Positions 16,531-27,563 of a stretch of DNA of 64,000 bases are shown one piece after another. How positions within the stretch are numbered: position 1 is the stretch's first letter; each line of letters begins with the position of its first letter. The translations under genes were made by a program, and so were the position numbers. This stretch comes from Lysobacter solisilvae (lineage in GTDB: Bacteria; Pseudomonadota; Gammaproteobacteria; Xanthomonadales; Xanthomonadaceae): positions 1,798,001-1,862,000 of the forward strand of contig NZ_CP071518.1 of the NCBI RefSeq assembly GCF_016613535.2, read 5' to 3'. A model generated the notes under the pieces. It saw nothing but the letters and a program-made list of their open reading frames with translations, searched no databases and had not been told where the DNA came from.

Positions 16531-17192
16531 CTGCCGCACTGCGAACCGATCGCGAGCTGCCGTACCGGTACCTGGGCGCCACCGCGACGCCCCGCCGCCT
16601 GCTGGTGCTGGCCCACGGCGTGGGTGGCAACGAGACCAACCTCGCCGGCCTGGCGACGCGGGCCGCCGACGATGTCGGCGTCGTCCTGGTCCGGGCGCCG
16701 CTGACACTCGGGCCCGGCCAGCACGCGTGGTTCCCGGTCGAGTTCGGACCGCAGGGCCCGCGCCCGGACCTGGCGGCGGCGGAAACCAGCCGCCAGCGCC
16801 TGGCCCGGTTCGTGGGCGAGCTGCAGGCGGACCATGGCATCGCGCCGGCCGGCACGGTGCTGGCCGGTTTCAGCCAGGGCGGCATCATGAGCGCGAGCGT
16901 CGCGCTGACGCGGCCGGAGCTGCTGGCGGGGTTCGGCATCCTGGCCGGCCGCATCCTGCCCGAGCTGGCGCCGATGATCGCGGCGCCCGACGCGCTGCGC
17001 GGCCTGCAGGGCTTCGTCGGGCACGGGCGCGACGACACGAAGCTGACCCTCGACTGGGCCCAACGCGCCGACGCCTGGTTGACGCAGCTCGGGATCACCC
17101 ACGAGACCCGGGTCTACCCCGGTGACCACGGGCTGCCCGACGACATGCAGGCCGACTTCATGCGGTGGTTCGACGGGCTGACCCGCGCCTAG
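16527..17192 (+). CDS. Carboxylesterase / phospholipase-like alpha/beta hydrolase
   Basis: The 221-residue cytoplasmic hydrolase starts at GTG 16527, overlapping the previous stop by 4 bp. It has the PF02230-like pattern: LVLAHGVGGNETN (oxyanion region), nucleophile Ser116 in GFSQGG, acid Asp169 or Asp170 in HGRDDTKL and His201 in GDHGLP. Such enzymes cleave short-chain esters or lysophospholipids. Coupling to an extradiol dioxygenase suggests action on a related aromatic or lactone ester; that is inference. No signal peptide is seen. Confidence 0.87.
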   Translation: MTAALRTDRELPYRYLGATATPRRLLVLAHGVGGNETNLAGLATRAADDVGVVLVRAPLTLGPGQHAWFPVEFGPQGPRPDLAAAETSRQRLARFVGELQADHGIAPAGTVLAGFSQGGIMSASVALTRPELLAGFGILAGRILPELAPMIAAPDALRGLQGFVGHGRDDTKLTLDWAQRADAWLTQLGITHETRVYPGDHGLPDDMQADFMRWFDGLTRA

Positions 17193-17275
17193 CCGCGCTG
17201 GCAATTACTGCCTGCCGTCGTCGGCCCGGTGCGAGGCCGTGACTGCGCGGGAATCACGGGGCTGCGCCCGCTGGA

Positions 17276-20200
17276 TCAGGGGCGCGCCACCGCGCGCGGG
17301 TGTCCGCCCGGCGCCGCCTGGGCGCCGTTTTCCACCTCGACGAAGTTGTCGCGCGGTTTCACATCCACCAGCAGGGCGCGCGGATCGACACCGACGTGCC
17401 CCGGTTCGCGCGGCACCACGACGGTGATCGCCTGCTGCCGGCTGTCCAGGCGGTGCCTGGCCAGGTACAGCGGCTTGCCGGGGATGACCTCGCCGTTCTC
17501 GCGGCGCACGGCGCCGGGGTACACGCCGATCTCCACCCATTCGTCGAGCGGCCGGTCGATCTCGGCGCCGGCGTCGTCGACCAGCAGCTTGCGGGCGCGC
17601 AGGTCGAGGGTGACCTGCCAGCGGCCGTCGTCGAGCTGGCGCGACCGTGCCTGCGAGGCGGAGAACTCCCAGTAGGTGTTGGCGGCGAACAGGTCGTGCA
17701 GCACGGGCCGGTACTGCGCGGGGGTGACCGCCTGCAGTTCGCGGTACAGGTCGCGCGAAGTCGCCAGCGGCGTGCTGCCGGGCGGGTGGGCGTCGAGCAG
17801 GCGGCGCAGTGCGAGGTTGACCTGGTCGCGGCCGATGTACTGGCTCAGCGCGTACAGCGCCAGCGGACCCTTGCGGTAATTGAGGAACTGCCCGGCGGCA
17901 CGCAGCAGCGGTTTTTCGGCGCGCGAGCGCGGCACCTGGTATTCGCGGCGCATCATGTCCAGGTAGGCCTGCAGCTGCTCCGGGCCCAGCGCCTGTTCCA
18001 GTACCTGGGTGGCCGAATACGTGGCCATGCTCTCGGTCAGCAGGCCGGCGCCCTCCACGCGCGCCGGCGTCAGGCGCAGGCCGCCCCACCACTGGTGCGC
18101 GACTTCGTGCGCGGTGACGGCGAACACCAGGTCCAGGCCCCCGGGTGCGCGCGCCGGGTCCAGCAGGGCGAAGCCGTCGCCATAGTCGACCAGGCTGGGC
18201 TCGGCATGGGCGCCCATGTCGCCCTGCACGTTCTCGACGATGCGCAGCGTGCGATGCGCGTACGGGCCGTACAGACGGCTGTAGAGCGCCAGCGACGCGC
18301 AGGCGCTGCGCGCCATGCCGGCGACGGTGTTGTCGTGCGCGGGGTGGTGCAGCACTTCGACGAGCACGCCGTGGCAGGCCTGGCGGTGGACCGCGTAACG
18401 GGCCGAGAAGAACTGCACCTTCTCGCGGATCGGGGTGTCGCTGACGTAATGGAAGTAGCGGCGGCCGTGCTCGCTCCAGCTGCGGCGCAGCACGCCGGGC
18501 GCGATCGCGAGCTGGCCGGGCGTCGTGCCGACGATGGCGTCGAAGGCGATGCCGGCATCGCCCGCGCCCTGGCGTGCCTTGACGTCATCCAGCAGCGGGA
18601 TCACGGGCCGCGCGGGCAGGCCTTGCGTGAGCCGCTCACCGGGCTCGCGCAGTTCGCGCGCGGGCTGGTAGCCGATCGCCGGCAGCAGGTTCGCCGCGGT
18701 GAGCCAGCTGCCATTGCCGCCGACGCGCTCGTCGGCGCCGTCGTTGCCGAAGCCGCGTGGCGCGAAGTCGACCTCGTAATGCAGCTGCATCGACTCGCCC
18801 GGCCGCAGCGGCGTGGCGAGGCGGTAGATGCGGTGGCCCAGGCGGGCGTCGTCCAGCACGCGCCTGGCCGGCCGGTCGAAGCGCAGCAGGCGGGTGTCGA
18901 CGCCGTCGCCGGTGGCGGTGGCCACGTGCAGCGTGTCGATCGCCTGCGCGGTGGGATTGACCAGCCGGTAGTGGCCGCGGAACTGCGCGGCGCGCCGTTC
19001 CGGATGAATCTCGACATGCACCGTCGAGGCCGCCACGCGCGGCTGCGGCACGTCGGCGTAGCGGGCGTACAGGCGTTCGTAGGCGGCCCAGCGTCCGAGC
19101 CGTTCGGCCTGCGGCTGGTACTGGTTGAGCACGTTGGTGTTGTAGAAGATGCCCGCGCCCAGCCCCAGCACGGCGGTGCCCGCCAGCGCGGCGGTGAGCC
19201 GCGTGGGACGGCTCAGGCGCGAGCGCGCCAGCTGCCAGCGTGCCCGCGGATGCCATTCGCGGCCACGCACCCACGCCAGCCGCGCGAGCACCGCCAGCAG
19301 CACCGCCCAGGCGGCCCACCAGGCCTTGAACGCCAGCCACGGCAGCAGCGAGTCGCCGAAGCCGCGGATGTCCGAGTACGACCAGTCCGGGCTGGCGCCG
19401 AACACCAGCAGCTTGTGCTCGATGCCCAGCAGCGGTGCGAAGGCGATCAGCGCGTAGACCGCCAGGGCGGCGAGCGCGCCCAAGTGCTTGTGGTTCACCA
19501 CCGTGTGCACGGTGAGTGCGAGCAGGGCGAACAGCAGGTGGTCGGGCAGCTGCAGGCCCAGCAGCACCTGGGCGTACACCGCGATCTCCAGGTGCGGATA
19601 GCCCAGCGCGGCCTGGCCGATCACCCCGCACAGGCCCAGCACCAGCATCCAGACGACCAGCAGCGCCGCCAGCGCCAGGAACCTGCCGACGAAGAGCACC
19701 CAGTCCGGCACCGGCGCGGCGCCGCTGATCTCGCCGATGCGCAGCTCGCGGTCGCTCCACACCAGCTCGCCGGCGTAGAAGATGATCAGCAGGGGGATGA
19801 TCATCCACAGACGGTTGCCGGGATTGGCGAGCGCGGCGGTCAGGTAGGTGAGCACGTGCTCGGTGCGCGGCTCCAGGGGCACGCCCAGCCACTGCATGTG
19901 CGTGGGCACCGCGACGCACACCACCAGGGCGACCACGGCCAGCGGGCCGAACACGATCCAGCCCCTGGCCAGCGTGCGCAGCGACCGTGCCGTCACGGCG
20001 CACAGCTGGCGCCAGGGCGTGGCGCCGTCGAAGCGACGGGCGGCCAGTGCCGCGGTCACCGAGGCCGGCCGCGCCGCGGGCGCTTCGGGCTGCAGGTGGT
20101 CTTGCATGTGATCCTGCATGTGATCCTGCAGCTGCGCCTGCGCCTGCATCTCGGCGCGGGCCGCCAGGCGCCGCGCGCGGCGCCCGCGTTCGGCCGGATG

Positions 20201-20994
20201 CGCCAGCCGGAAGCGCCGCCAGGTGAGCGCGAGCAGCGCGGCGCCGACCACCAGCCACAGCGCGCGATTGGCCAGCAGTGCCGGCTGCAGGCCGACCAGG
20301 TTGGTGTTGTGCTCGGCCGGCGTCCACGTGTCGGCCAGGTGGCTGACGACGCCGATCATGCCGACCGGGTCGAGCAGCCGTGCCAGCTCCTGCTGGTGCA
20401 GCACGCTGGAAACGAACGTCGCCAGGCCCATCGAGGCGAAGAACAGCACCACGCTGCCGAAGTAGCCGAGGATGGCGCGGCGGCCCAGGGCCGCGAAGGC
20501 GAACTGCACCGCCGTGGCGATGAAGGCGCTGGGCAGTGCGACGATCGTGTAGGCGAGCACGAAGGCCACCGGGCGCCAGGGGCCGAGGATCTCCGGCTCC
20601 ACGTCCGGCCAGTGCATGCCCACCAGCATGCCCGCCGGCGCCGCCAGCAGGATCAGCGCGTTGAGCGCATACGCGGCCAGGAAGCGCCCGGACAGGTACT
20701 GCCAGCGCGTCACCGGCGCGGTGTACCCCAGCGGATGCATGCCGGTCTCGATGTCGCGCGCGGCCGCGTCGCCGGCGACCGAGGCGCCGACGAACAGCCA
20801 CAGCATGCCGGCGACGACGGTGGTGGAGGCGATCACCAGCGGCGCATTGAGCAGCATCCAGCCGTTGCGCGCGTCGTCGACGTAGTTGCCCTGGATGATG
20901 CTCCAGGCCACGACGAACACCGCGGCGAAATACAGCCAGGTGGAAGGACGGCGGGCCTGGTAGGCGAATTCGTACCGGAAGATCCTGCCGGCCT

Positions 20995-20998
<4 letters not shown>
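17276..20998 (-). CDS. ABC transporter permease fused to M1-family aminopeptidase
   Basis: This 1240-residue fusion starts at the ATG at 20998. Residues about 1-560 contain ABC-2-type permease helices in two sets, separated by a hydrophilic stretch. After a further helix near residue 610, an extracytoplasmic region leads into an M1 metallopeptidase domain with HEVAH (His964, Glu965, His968) and a downstream LLTESMATY glutamate, the third zinc ligand. The start overlaps the ATPase stop by 4 bp, so this is one transporter. The family is known in Bacteroidetes and xanthomonads, but substrates are unknown; peptide handling is inferred. The last 44 codons have a diverged duplicate at 7562-7696. 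Confidence 0.9.
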
Positions 20999-21906
<908 letters not shown>

Positions 21907-22179
21907 GGCGGCTCGTCGGATGCGGGATCCCAACGAGCCTCGCCCGACGGGTGACGTAGGGTGGAGTGGCCGCGTGGAAAGCGCGAAGTGACGGACGTCA
22001 CCGTGACCATCGACGCGCAAACCGCTCGGACAGCGCTGGCAGGTGCCGCGTGGTTTCCCGCGCCGGGATTCGTGAACGAGTCACGTCGGCGGTCGGCGCT
22101 TGTGCCGGGCGGGGGGAGGGCGGACCGTGCGGAGGGCCGGGCCGTCGTCAACGACCTGCGCGTGTGCTTCCAGGCCGGG
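21907..22179. other. Non-coding gap upstream of the ABC operon
   Basis: These 273 bp should hold the leftward promoter of the ATPase-permease operon. A short palindromic area (gtgacggacgtcaccgtgac, about 21989-22008) could be an operator. No ORF is supported. Confidence 0.4.
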
Positions 22180-23115
22180 TCATGCTTCGGACGCGCCCTT
22201 TCGGATCAGGTTGATCCCCTCGCGATAGGTCATGACCTCGAACTCCGGGAATCGGTGCTTGAACTTGCTGGAGTCAAACAAATTGTCCTGCTCGTAGCGT
22301 GGAAGCAGTTCCTGGATTTCCCTCACCTGCGACGAGAAGATTCCCGCAACGGCGAATGCCCACTTGCCGATGACCTTGTATGACACGGGTCGACCGAAAG
22401 CTTCGCAGGCCATGGTGACGAACTCTCGGTACGTCGGCCGGTCGTCGCAGCACGGCAAGTGCCAGGTCTGTCCGTACGCGTCAGGGGTATTGCCGAGCAG
22501 GGCCAATCCGCGGCTCGCGTCAGGGGTCCAGATCAGCGTGCGGCGGGTGTCGTCGCGCACCGGGACACGCGGCGACTTGCCCGCCTCCAGTTTGTCGGTG
22601 ACGAGTGCGTTGGTGAAACTGCGGGTCTTGCCGGGGCCGTAGAACTCCGGAGCACGAGCGATGAGCACCGGGATGTCGCCGCGCGCCATCTCCTCCAGGA
22701 CCATGGTGGCCATGCGCGCCCGCACACGGCCCTTGCGCCCGACCGGCGCGAAGGGAGCCTGCTCGGTGAGCAGCCGGGCGTCCTGCGGGTACATGTAGGT
22801 GTTGTCGAAGTAGGCGAACTTCGCGCCCGCCGCCCGGCAAGCGTCGAGGGCGTTCTTCAGCATCGTTGGAAACTGCTCCTCCCACAGCGCGGTGTCCAGC
22901 GGCAGACCGGCGGTGAAGTAGACGATGCTGCTGCCCTCGACCGCCTTTGCGGTCCGCCTGGCATCGAGCAGATCAGCGGACACGACGACGTCGGTATCGT
23001 TGACCTTGCGCGGATTGCGACTGACCAGTCGCAAGTCGCGGGTGTGATTGCGTTGCAGCTCGTGCGCCAGTTCCACTGCGATCTGGCCGTTCGCGCCCAG
23101 TATGGTCTGCATCAT
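22180..23115 (-). CDS. NAD(P)-binding epimerase/dehydratase-like protein
   Basis: The 311-residue protein has an N-terminal Rossmann motif LGANGQIAVELA and the extended-SDR pattern: DLLDARRTAKAVEG, FDNTYMYP with the YxxxK-like site altered, and ARAPEFYGPG. It looks like an atypical short-chain dehydrogenase of the NmrA/epimerase superfamily acting on a soluble substrate or as a redox sensor. No sugar-nucleotide cluster is adjacent. The start is ATGATG with AAAGAG upstream. The last ~28 codons plus flank occur again as a remnant at 11770-11854. A truncated hydrolase gene lies directly upstream. Confidence 0.85.
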   Translation of the reverse strand: MMQTILGANGQIAVELAHELQRNHTRDLRLVSRNPRKVNDTDVVVSADLLDARRTAKAVEGSSIVYFTAGLPLDTALWEEQFPTMLKNALDACRAAGAKFAYFDNTYMYPQDARLLTEQAPFAPVGRKGRVRARMATMVLEEMARGDIPVLIARAPEFYGPGKTRSFTNALVTDKLEAGKSPRVPVRDDTRRTLIWTPDASRGLALLGNTPDAYGQTWHLPCCDDRPTYREFVTMACEAFGRPVSYKVIGKWAFAVAGIFSSQVREIQELLPRYEQDNLFDSSKFKHRFPEFEVMTYREGINLIRKGASEA

Positions 23116-23181
23116 GGTCTCTTTCGTTTCGGCGCACGCCCGACACCCGGTGCGGGGCGCGCTCGTTCGTATCGGCTTGGA

Positions 23182-23379
23182 TCATTCCTGTGGCAGGAAC
23201 GCCAGCAGGTCGGCGTTCACCTGGTCGGCATGCGTGGTCGGGATGCCATGCGGTGCGCCTTTGCAGGTCAGCAGCTTGCCGCTCTTGACGCGCTTCGCCG
23301 ACAGCACGCCCGAATGACCATAAGGCACCACCTGATCGTCATCGCCGTGGATATCCAGGACCGGAATGGAAATTCCTTC
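23182..23379 (-). pseudogene. 3'-end remnant of an alpha/beta hydrolase (chloroperoxidase/arylesterase type)
   Basis: The readable part, IPVLDIHGDDDQVVPYG followed by GKLLTCKGAPHGIPTTHADQ and LLAFLPQE, is the C-terminal ~65 residues of a non-haem chloroperoxidase-like hydrolase. It contains the acid Asp and the catalytic His but lacks the GxSxG nucleophile and the rest of the fold. Upstream codons, back to a possible start at 23475, do not resemble the family. It is a truncated gene; as with others nearby, only the 3' end survives. Confidence 0.75.
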
Positions 23380-23385
23380 AGTCCT

Positions 23386-23730
23386 CGGTGAACCTGTGCG
23401 CGTCAAGAAGAGGTGAATCGCACGGATTCTGTCCAGTGGTTGCCCGGGCGATCGGCGCGGCAGTGTTAGCGCCATTACGGTTTCGGTCGGTGACGGTTTT
23501 GTGATTGCCGACCGGGCTTGCGGGCGAAAGCAGAGCGCGGCGAACTTCGGCTCTCAGCGCACCGGCAGCGGTCCGCAAGTCTGCCCGGGCGGAGCCCTCC
23601 CTGCCGATGACCGTATCCCCCATTCGGGTGCGTTTGGACAGTATGAGCAGCCTTCCCCGGGGCACCGCGCGCCAGCTTCATGGATCGCGGCCGGTCTCCG
23701 GAATCGGGCGCGACAAAGGGACGAGGGCTT
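23386..23730. other. Non-coding region upstream of the NRPS gene, duplicated in part at 11857-11999
   Basis: This stretch contains the likely NRPS promoter and leader. From about 23575 onwards it is similar to 11857-11999 in the deleted copy, with small insertions and deletions; for instance the right copy has extra bases around 23600-23615. No other gene is supported. Confidence 0.6.
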
Positions 23731-25569
23731 ATGTCGACAGCAACCGGCGAGATGGAATTTGCGCGTGCAGAAGCAGGCTTCGACCCTGTCCATGGGCCGA
23801 TCGAGCGCGCGGCAGGACGTTGGCCCCACGCCGTCGCCGCGCGTCTAGGCGAGCAGTCGCTGAGCTACGCCGAGTTGAACCGGCGGGCCAACCGCCTGGC
23901 GCGGCGGCTGCGCGCCTTGGGTGTCCGGGAGGACGTGTGCGTGGGCGTGCTGATGGAACGCTCGCTGGACCTGCCGGTGGCCTTGCTGGCGGTCTTGAAG
24001 GCGGGCGGGGCCTTCGTCCCGCTGGATCCCGGCTATCCCGAGGAGCGGCTGGCGTACATGCTCGCCGACACGGCCGCGCCGGTCGTCCTGACGCAGTCGT
24101 GGCTGCGCGAACGGGTGCCGGCCGACGGCCTGCGCCTCGAATGCGTGTGCGTCGACACGGTGTGGGACGCACTGGCGGCGCTGGCGACGACGGATCTCGA
24201 TGGCGACGTCTCGGCCGAGCACCTGGCCTACATCATCTATACCTCCGGCTCCACCGGTCGTCCCAAAGGGGTCGAGGTATTGCACAGGGGGCTGGCCAAC
24301 CATACCGCCTGGTTGCGCGACACCCTGGGCATGGGCCCCGACGACCGCATCCTCCAGTGCAACTCGATCAGTTTCGACGGGACGCTGGTGGAATTCTTCG
24401 GCCCGCTGCAGAGCGGCGCGACGGTGGTGCTGGCTGCTCCCAATCGCCAACTGGACCTGCCGTACCTGGCGGATCTGGTCGTGCAGGAGCAGGTGACGCT
24501 GTTGAACTGCGTGCCTACCCTGCTGCGCGGCCTGCTCGCCCAGCCCGCGCTGGCGGCGGGACGCGTGCGTTACGTGGCCTGCGGCGGCGAAGCGATGACG
24601 ACGGAACTGGCCCGCCGCCTGCGCGCCGTCGTCCCGGGCGTGCGCCTGGGAAATTTCTACGGCCCCACCGAAACCACCCTCAACGCGACCTACTTTGAGG
24701 TGCCCCTCGAGCCGACGCCCGGTGCGATGGTGCCGATCGGTCGGCCCATTCGTAACGCATGGTGCGAGGTACTCGATGACAATCGCCGCAGCGTGCCGCC
24801 GGGTGTGGTCGGGGAGTTGTACCTGGGCGGTCCAGGCGTCGCTCGCGGCTACCGCAATCAGCCCGGCTTGACCGCCGAGCGCTTCATCGATCACCCCTCG
24901 CGTCCCGGCGTGCGCATGTATCGCACCGGCGACCGGGTGCTGCAAAGTGAGGACGGCCAGCTTCACTTCCTCGGCCGCACCGATACGCAGGTGAAGGTCC
25001 GGGGGTATCGGATCGAACTGAGCGAAGTGGAAACCGCGCTGACCGCGATCGAAGGGGTTGCCGAATGTGCCGTGGTGTTGCGCGAGGACGCCCCGGGACA
25101 ACCCCGTCTGGTGGCCTACGCGTGCGGGCAGCACCTCACGGTCGACGCGCTGCGCGAATCGCTACGGCAGCGGTTGCCCGACCACATGATGCCCGCGGCG
25201 TTCGTGTTGCTGCAGAAGCTCCCCCTGTTGACCAGCGGCAAGATCGACCGCAACCGACTGCCGGAACCTTCGCGCGAATTCATCACCGAACGCGCCTTCG
25301 TCGCGCCGCGCGGCGAACTGGAACAGCAGCTGGCCGGGATCTGGCGGTCTCTCCTGGGTCTGGAGCGGGTTGGTCGCGACGATCGCTTCTTTGAGCTCGG
25401 TGGCGATTCCTTGACGGCGATGCGGACCGTCACCCGGATCGAAGCGCTGACCGGCGTCAGGCTCACGCTGCGGCAACTGGTCTCCGGCAGCCTGGGTACG
25501 CTGGCGGAACACGTGGTCGAGAGTTTGCCGGCCTCGCGCGGCGTGGGATTTCTGACCGCTCCGGGGTGA
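23731..25569 (+). CDS. Stand-alone NRPS adenylation-thiolation didomain
   Basis: The 612-residue protein starts at the ATG at 23731, the conserved MSTATGEM start. Adenylation motifs are complete: A3 TSGSTGRPKG (171-180), A4 around FDGT (216), A5 NFYGPTETT (308-316), A7 YRTGDR, A8 GRTDTQVKVRGYRIEL, A10 GKIDR (Lys504). A thiolation domain follows with LGGDSL (Ser560). By alignment to GrsA the binding-pocket residues read D-G-V-N-V-C-F-L-N-K, which I cannot assign. There is no condensation or thioesterase domain and no cluster partner in view. It should load one amino acid onto its own carrier for a trans-acting enzyme. An internally deleted copy lies at 11857-12288. Confidence 0.9.
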   Translation: MSTATGEMEFARAEAGFDPVHGPIERAAGRWPHAVAARLGEQSLSYAELNRRANRLARRLRALGVREDVCVGVLMERSLDLPVALLAVLKAGGAFVPLDPGYPEERLAYMLADTAAPVVLTQSWLRERVPADGLRLECVCVDTVWDALAALATTDLDGDVSAEHLAYIIYTSGSTGRPKGVEVLHRGLANHTAWLRDTLGMGPDDRILQCNSISFDGTLVEFFGPLQSGATVVLAAPNRQLDLPYLADLVVQEQVTLLNCVPTLLRGLLAQPALAAGRVRYVACGGEAMTTELARRLRAVVPGVRLGNFYGPTETTLNATYFEVPLEPTPGAMVPIGRPIRNAWCEVLDDNRRSVPPGVVGELYLGGPGVARGYRNQPGLTAERFIDHPSRPGVRMYRTGDRVLQSEDGQLHFLGRTDTQVKVRGYRIELSEVETALTAIEGVAECAVVLREDAPGQPRLVAYACGQHLTVDALRESLRQRLPDHMMPAAFVLLQKLPLLTSGKIDRNRLPEPSREFITERAFVAPRGELEQQLAGIWRSLLGLERVGRDDRFFELGGDSLTAMRTVTRIEALTGVRLTLRQLVSGSLGTLAEHVVESLPASRGVGFLTAPG

Positions 25570-25698
25570 GCAGCCACGGCCCCGGGACGTACGCGAGGGC
25601 CAGGCACGTGCGGGGGTGGCGATCCATTTGCAGGAGCAGGCGCACGCTCCACAAGAATCCATCGCACGCGCTTCCCGGTGCCGCCGGCGAATCGATCG

Positions 25699-26313
25699 CT
25701 AGCTTCCCCGATGCTGGGGCAAGGCCAGTTTCCAGCGGATCGCGGCGCCACGCAGGGCGAACCCGACGGCCACGCCGACGGCGGAAGGCCACGGGGGCGC
25801 GATCCCCGACGCGTTCAAGCTGACGTAGAGCGTCGCCGCCACCAGCGCTGCGGTGACGTACAACTCGTGCCGCATCAGGATCGACGGCACGCCCACGGTG
25901 ATGTCGCGGATGACGCCGCCGACGCAGGCGGTGATCACGCCCGCCGCCACCGACGACACCGGGGCGACGCCGAACTGCAGCGCCTTGCTGGCGCCGTACA
26001 CCGCGTATGCGGCCAGCCCTGCCGCGTCGAACCACTCCAGGGCGCGTTCGGGCCACCAGCGCAGCGGGATCAGCCATGCGGCGACGGCCACGGCGAGGCA
26101 GATCAGCACCGGGGTGTGGTCGGTCATCCAGAACACGGGCGCGCCGATGAGCAGGTCGCGCAGGGTGCCGCCGCCGACGGCGGTGACCAGTCCGAAGAAG
26201 CACGCGCCGACGAAATCGTTGCGCTGGCGCACCGCGACCAGCACGCCTGACACCGCGAACACCGCAAGGCCGGCGGTGTCGAGCAACGGCAGCAGCGGGC
26301 CGAGGTTGTTCAT
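25699..26313 (-). CDS. Trimeric intracellular cation channel (TRIC/UPF0126) family protein
   Basis: The 204-residue membrane protein has about seven hydrophobic helices and the internally repeated glycine-rich motif GLVTAVGGGTLRDLL / GVITACVGGVIRDI, which is diagnostic of UPF0126/TRIC. Family members form potassium-permeable homotrimers in the inner membrane. It starts at the ATG at 26313 and is divergent from the nitronate monooxygenase gene with a 90-bp gap, so the promoters share that gap. Confidence 0.9.
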   Translation of the reverse strand: MNNLGPLLPLLDTAGLAVFAVSGVLVAVRQRNDFVGACFFGLVTAVGGGTLRDLLIGAPVFWMTDHTPVLICLAVAVAAWLIPLRWWPERALEWFDAAGLAAYAVYGASKALQFGVAPVSSVAAGVITACVGGVIRDITVGVPSILMRHELYVTAALVAATLYVSLNASGIAPPWPSAVGVAVGFALRGAAIRWKLALPQHRGS

Positions 26314-26402
26314 CGGGGCATCCTATCGGGCCGACGTCGCGATGTCCTGCGGAGGTCCAAGCAGCCGTGGGCGTAGCATCGGGGGGCAACAGGAGTCCTG
26401 CC

Positions 26403-27437
26403 ATGCCATCGATCACGGCCCTCCTCGGTGTCGAGCTGCCCGTCATCCAGGCGCCCATGGCGGGCGTGCAGGACGAGGCGCTTGCGATCGCCGTCGCCAC
26501 GGCCGGTGGCCTGGGTTCGATGCCTTGCGCGCTGCTGGCCCCGGCCAGGCTGGAGACGGCGTTGCAGCGATTCGCGTCGCTGGACGTACCCGTGAACCTC
26601 AATTTCTTCTGCCATCAGATGGCGGAGCCTGATCCGGTCGAGGCGGCGCGATGGCGTGAGGCGCTGATGCCGTACTACGACGAGCTGGGAATCGAGCCCG
26701 CCGAACCCGGTACGGCCGGCGCACGGCGGCCTGTGGATGCCTCGACGGTCGAGCTGCTGGAGCGCTTCCGTCCACGCGTGGTCAGCTTCCACTTCGGGCT
26801 GCCGGCCCCGACGCTGCTGGCGCGGATCAAGGGGTGGGGCGCCACGGTGTTGGCATCGGCAACGACCCTGGAGGAAGGCCTCTGGCTCGAGCGCCACGGC
26901 GCGGACCTCGTAATCGCGCAGGGGGTCGAGGCGGGCGGGCACCGCGGCCATTTCCTTTCCGATGACGTGGGGCGACAGCCCGGGACGCGGGCACTTGTCG
27001 CCGCGCTGTCGAAGGCGGTGCGGCTGCCCATCATCGCCGCCGGCGGCATCGGCAGCCGGGCGGACGTGGAGGTGATGCTGGGCGCGGGCGCGGCCGGCAT
27101 CCAGGCGGGCACGGCCTACCTGCTCTGTCCCGAGGCGACCACGACCGCCGTGCACCGACGCGCGCTCCAGGAGCACGGTCGGCCCGCGGCCATCACCAGG
27201 CTTTTCAGCGGTCGTCCCGCGCGCGGGCTGGTGAACCGGCTGATGCGCGACCTGGGGCCGATGTCGGAACTCGCCCCGCGGTTCCCGTGGGCTTCGCAGG
27301 CACTCGAACCGCTTCGGGCAGCAGCGCAGGCCGCCGGCGCGGATGACTTCACTCCGCTGTGGAGCGGCACCAGGCCGAACACCTTCCCGGGCTGTGACGC
27401 TGCCCGGATTACCCGCCTGCTGGCAGGCGTTGCCTGA
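26403..27437 (+). CDS. Nitronate monooxygenase (FMN-dependent)
   Basis: The 344-residue TIM-barrel enzyme starts at 26403 after AGGAG. It shows LPVIQAPMAGVQDEALA at the N-terminus, the FHFGLP segment, QGVEAGGHRGHF (putative catalytic and phosphate-binding area), IIAAGGIGSRADV and GIQAGTAYL for FMN phosphate binding. These enzymes oxidise propionate 3-nitronate or other nitronates and are protective. It belongs to the class I-like branch by the EAGGHRG motif. It is a single gene divergent from the TRIC channel gene. Confidence 0.9.
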   Translation: MPSITALLGVELPVIQAPMAGVQDEALAIAVATAGGLGSMPCALLAPARLETALQRFASLDVPVNLNFFCHQMAEPDPVEAARWREALMPYYDELGIEPAEPGTAGARRPVDASTVELLERFRPRVVSFHFGLPAPTLLARIKGWGATVLASATTLEEGLWLERHGADLVIAQGVEAGGHRGHFLSDDVGRQPGTRALVAALSKAVRLPIIAAGGIGSRADVEVMLGAGAAGIQAGTAYLLCPEATTTAVHRRALQEHGRPAAITRLFSGRPARGLVNRLMRDLGPMSELAPRFPWASQALEPLRAAAQAAGADDFTPLWSGTRPNTFPGCDAARITRLLAGVA

Positions 27438-27563
27438 CGAGGGCTCCAGCGAAGCCTGCAGTCGGCCAGAAGCGCACATCGCCACCTGCCATGGCGCCGG
27501 CGGCCCGGATCTGTGGGCAGCGCCTTGCAGCCCGTGCCGATGCCGACGCCTGGTACGGGTCGA

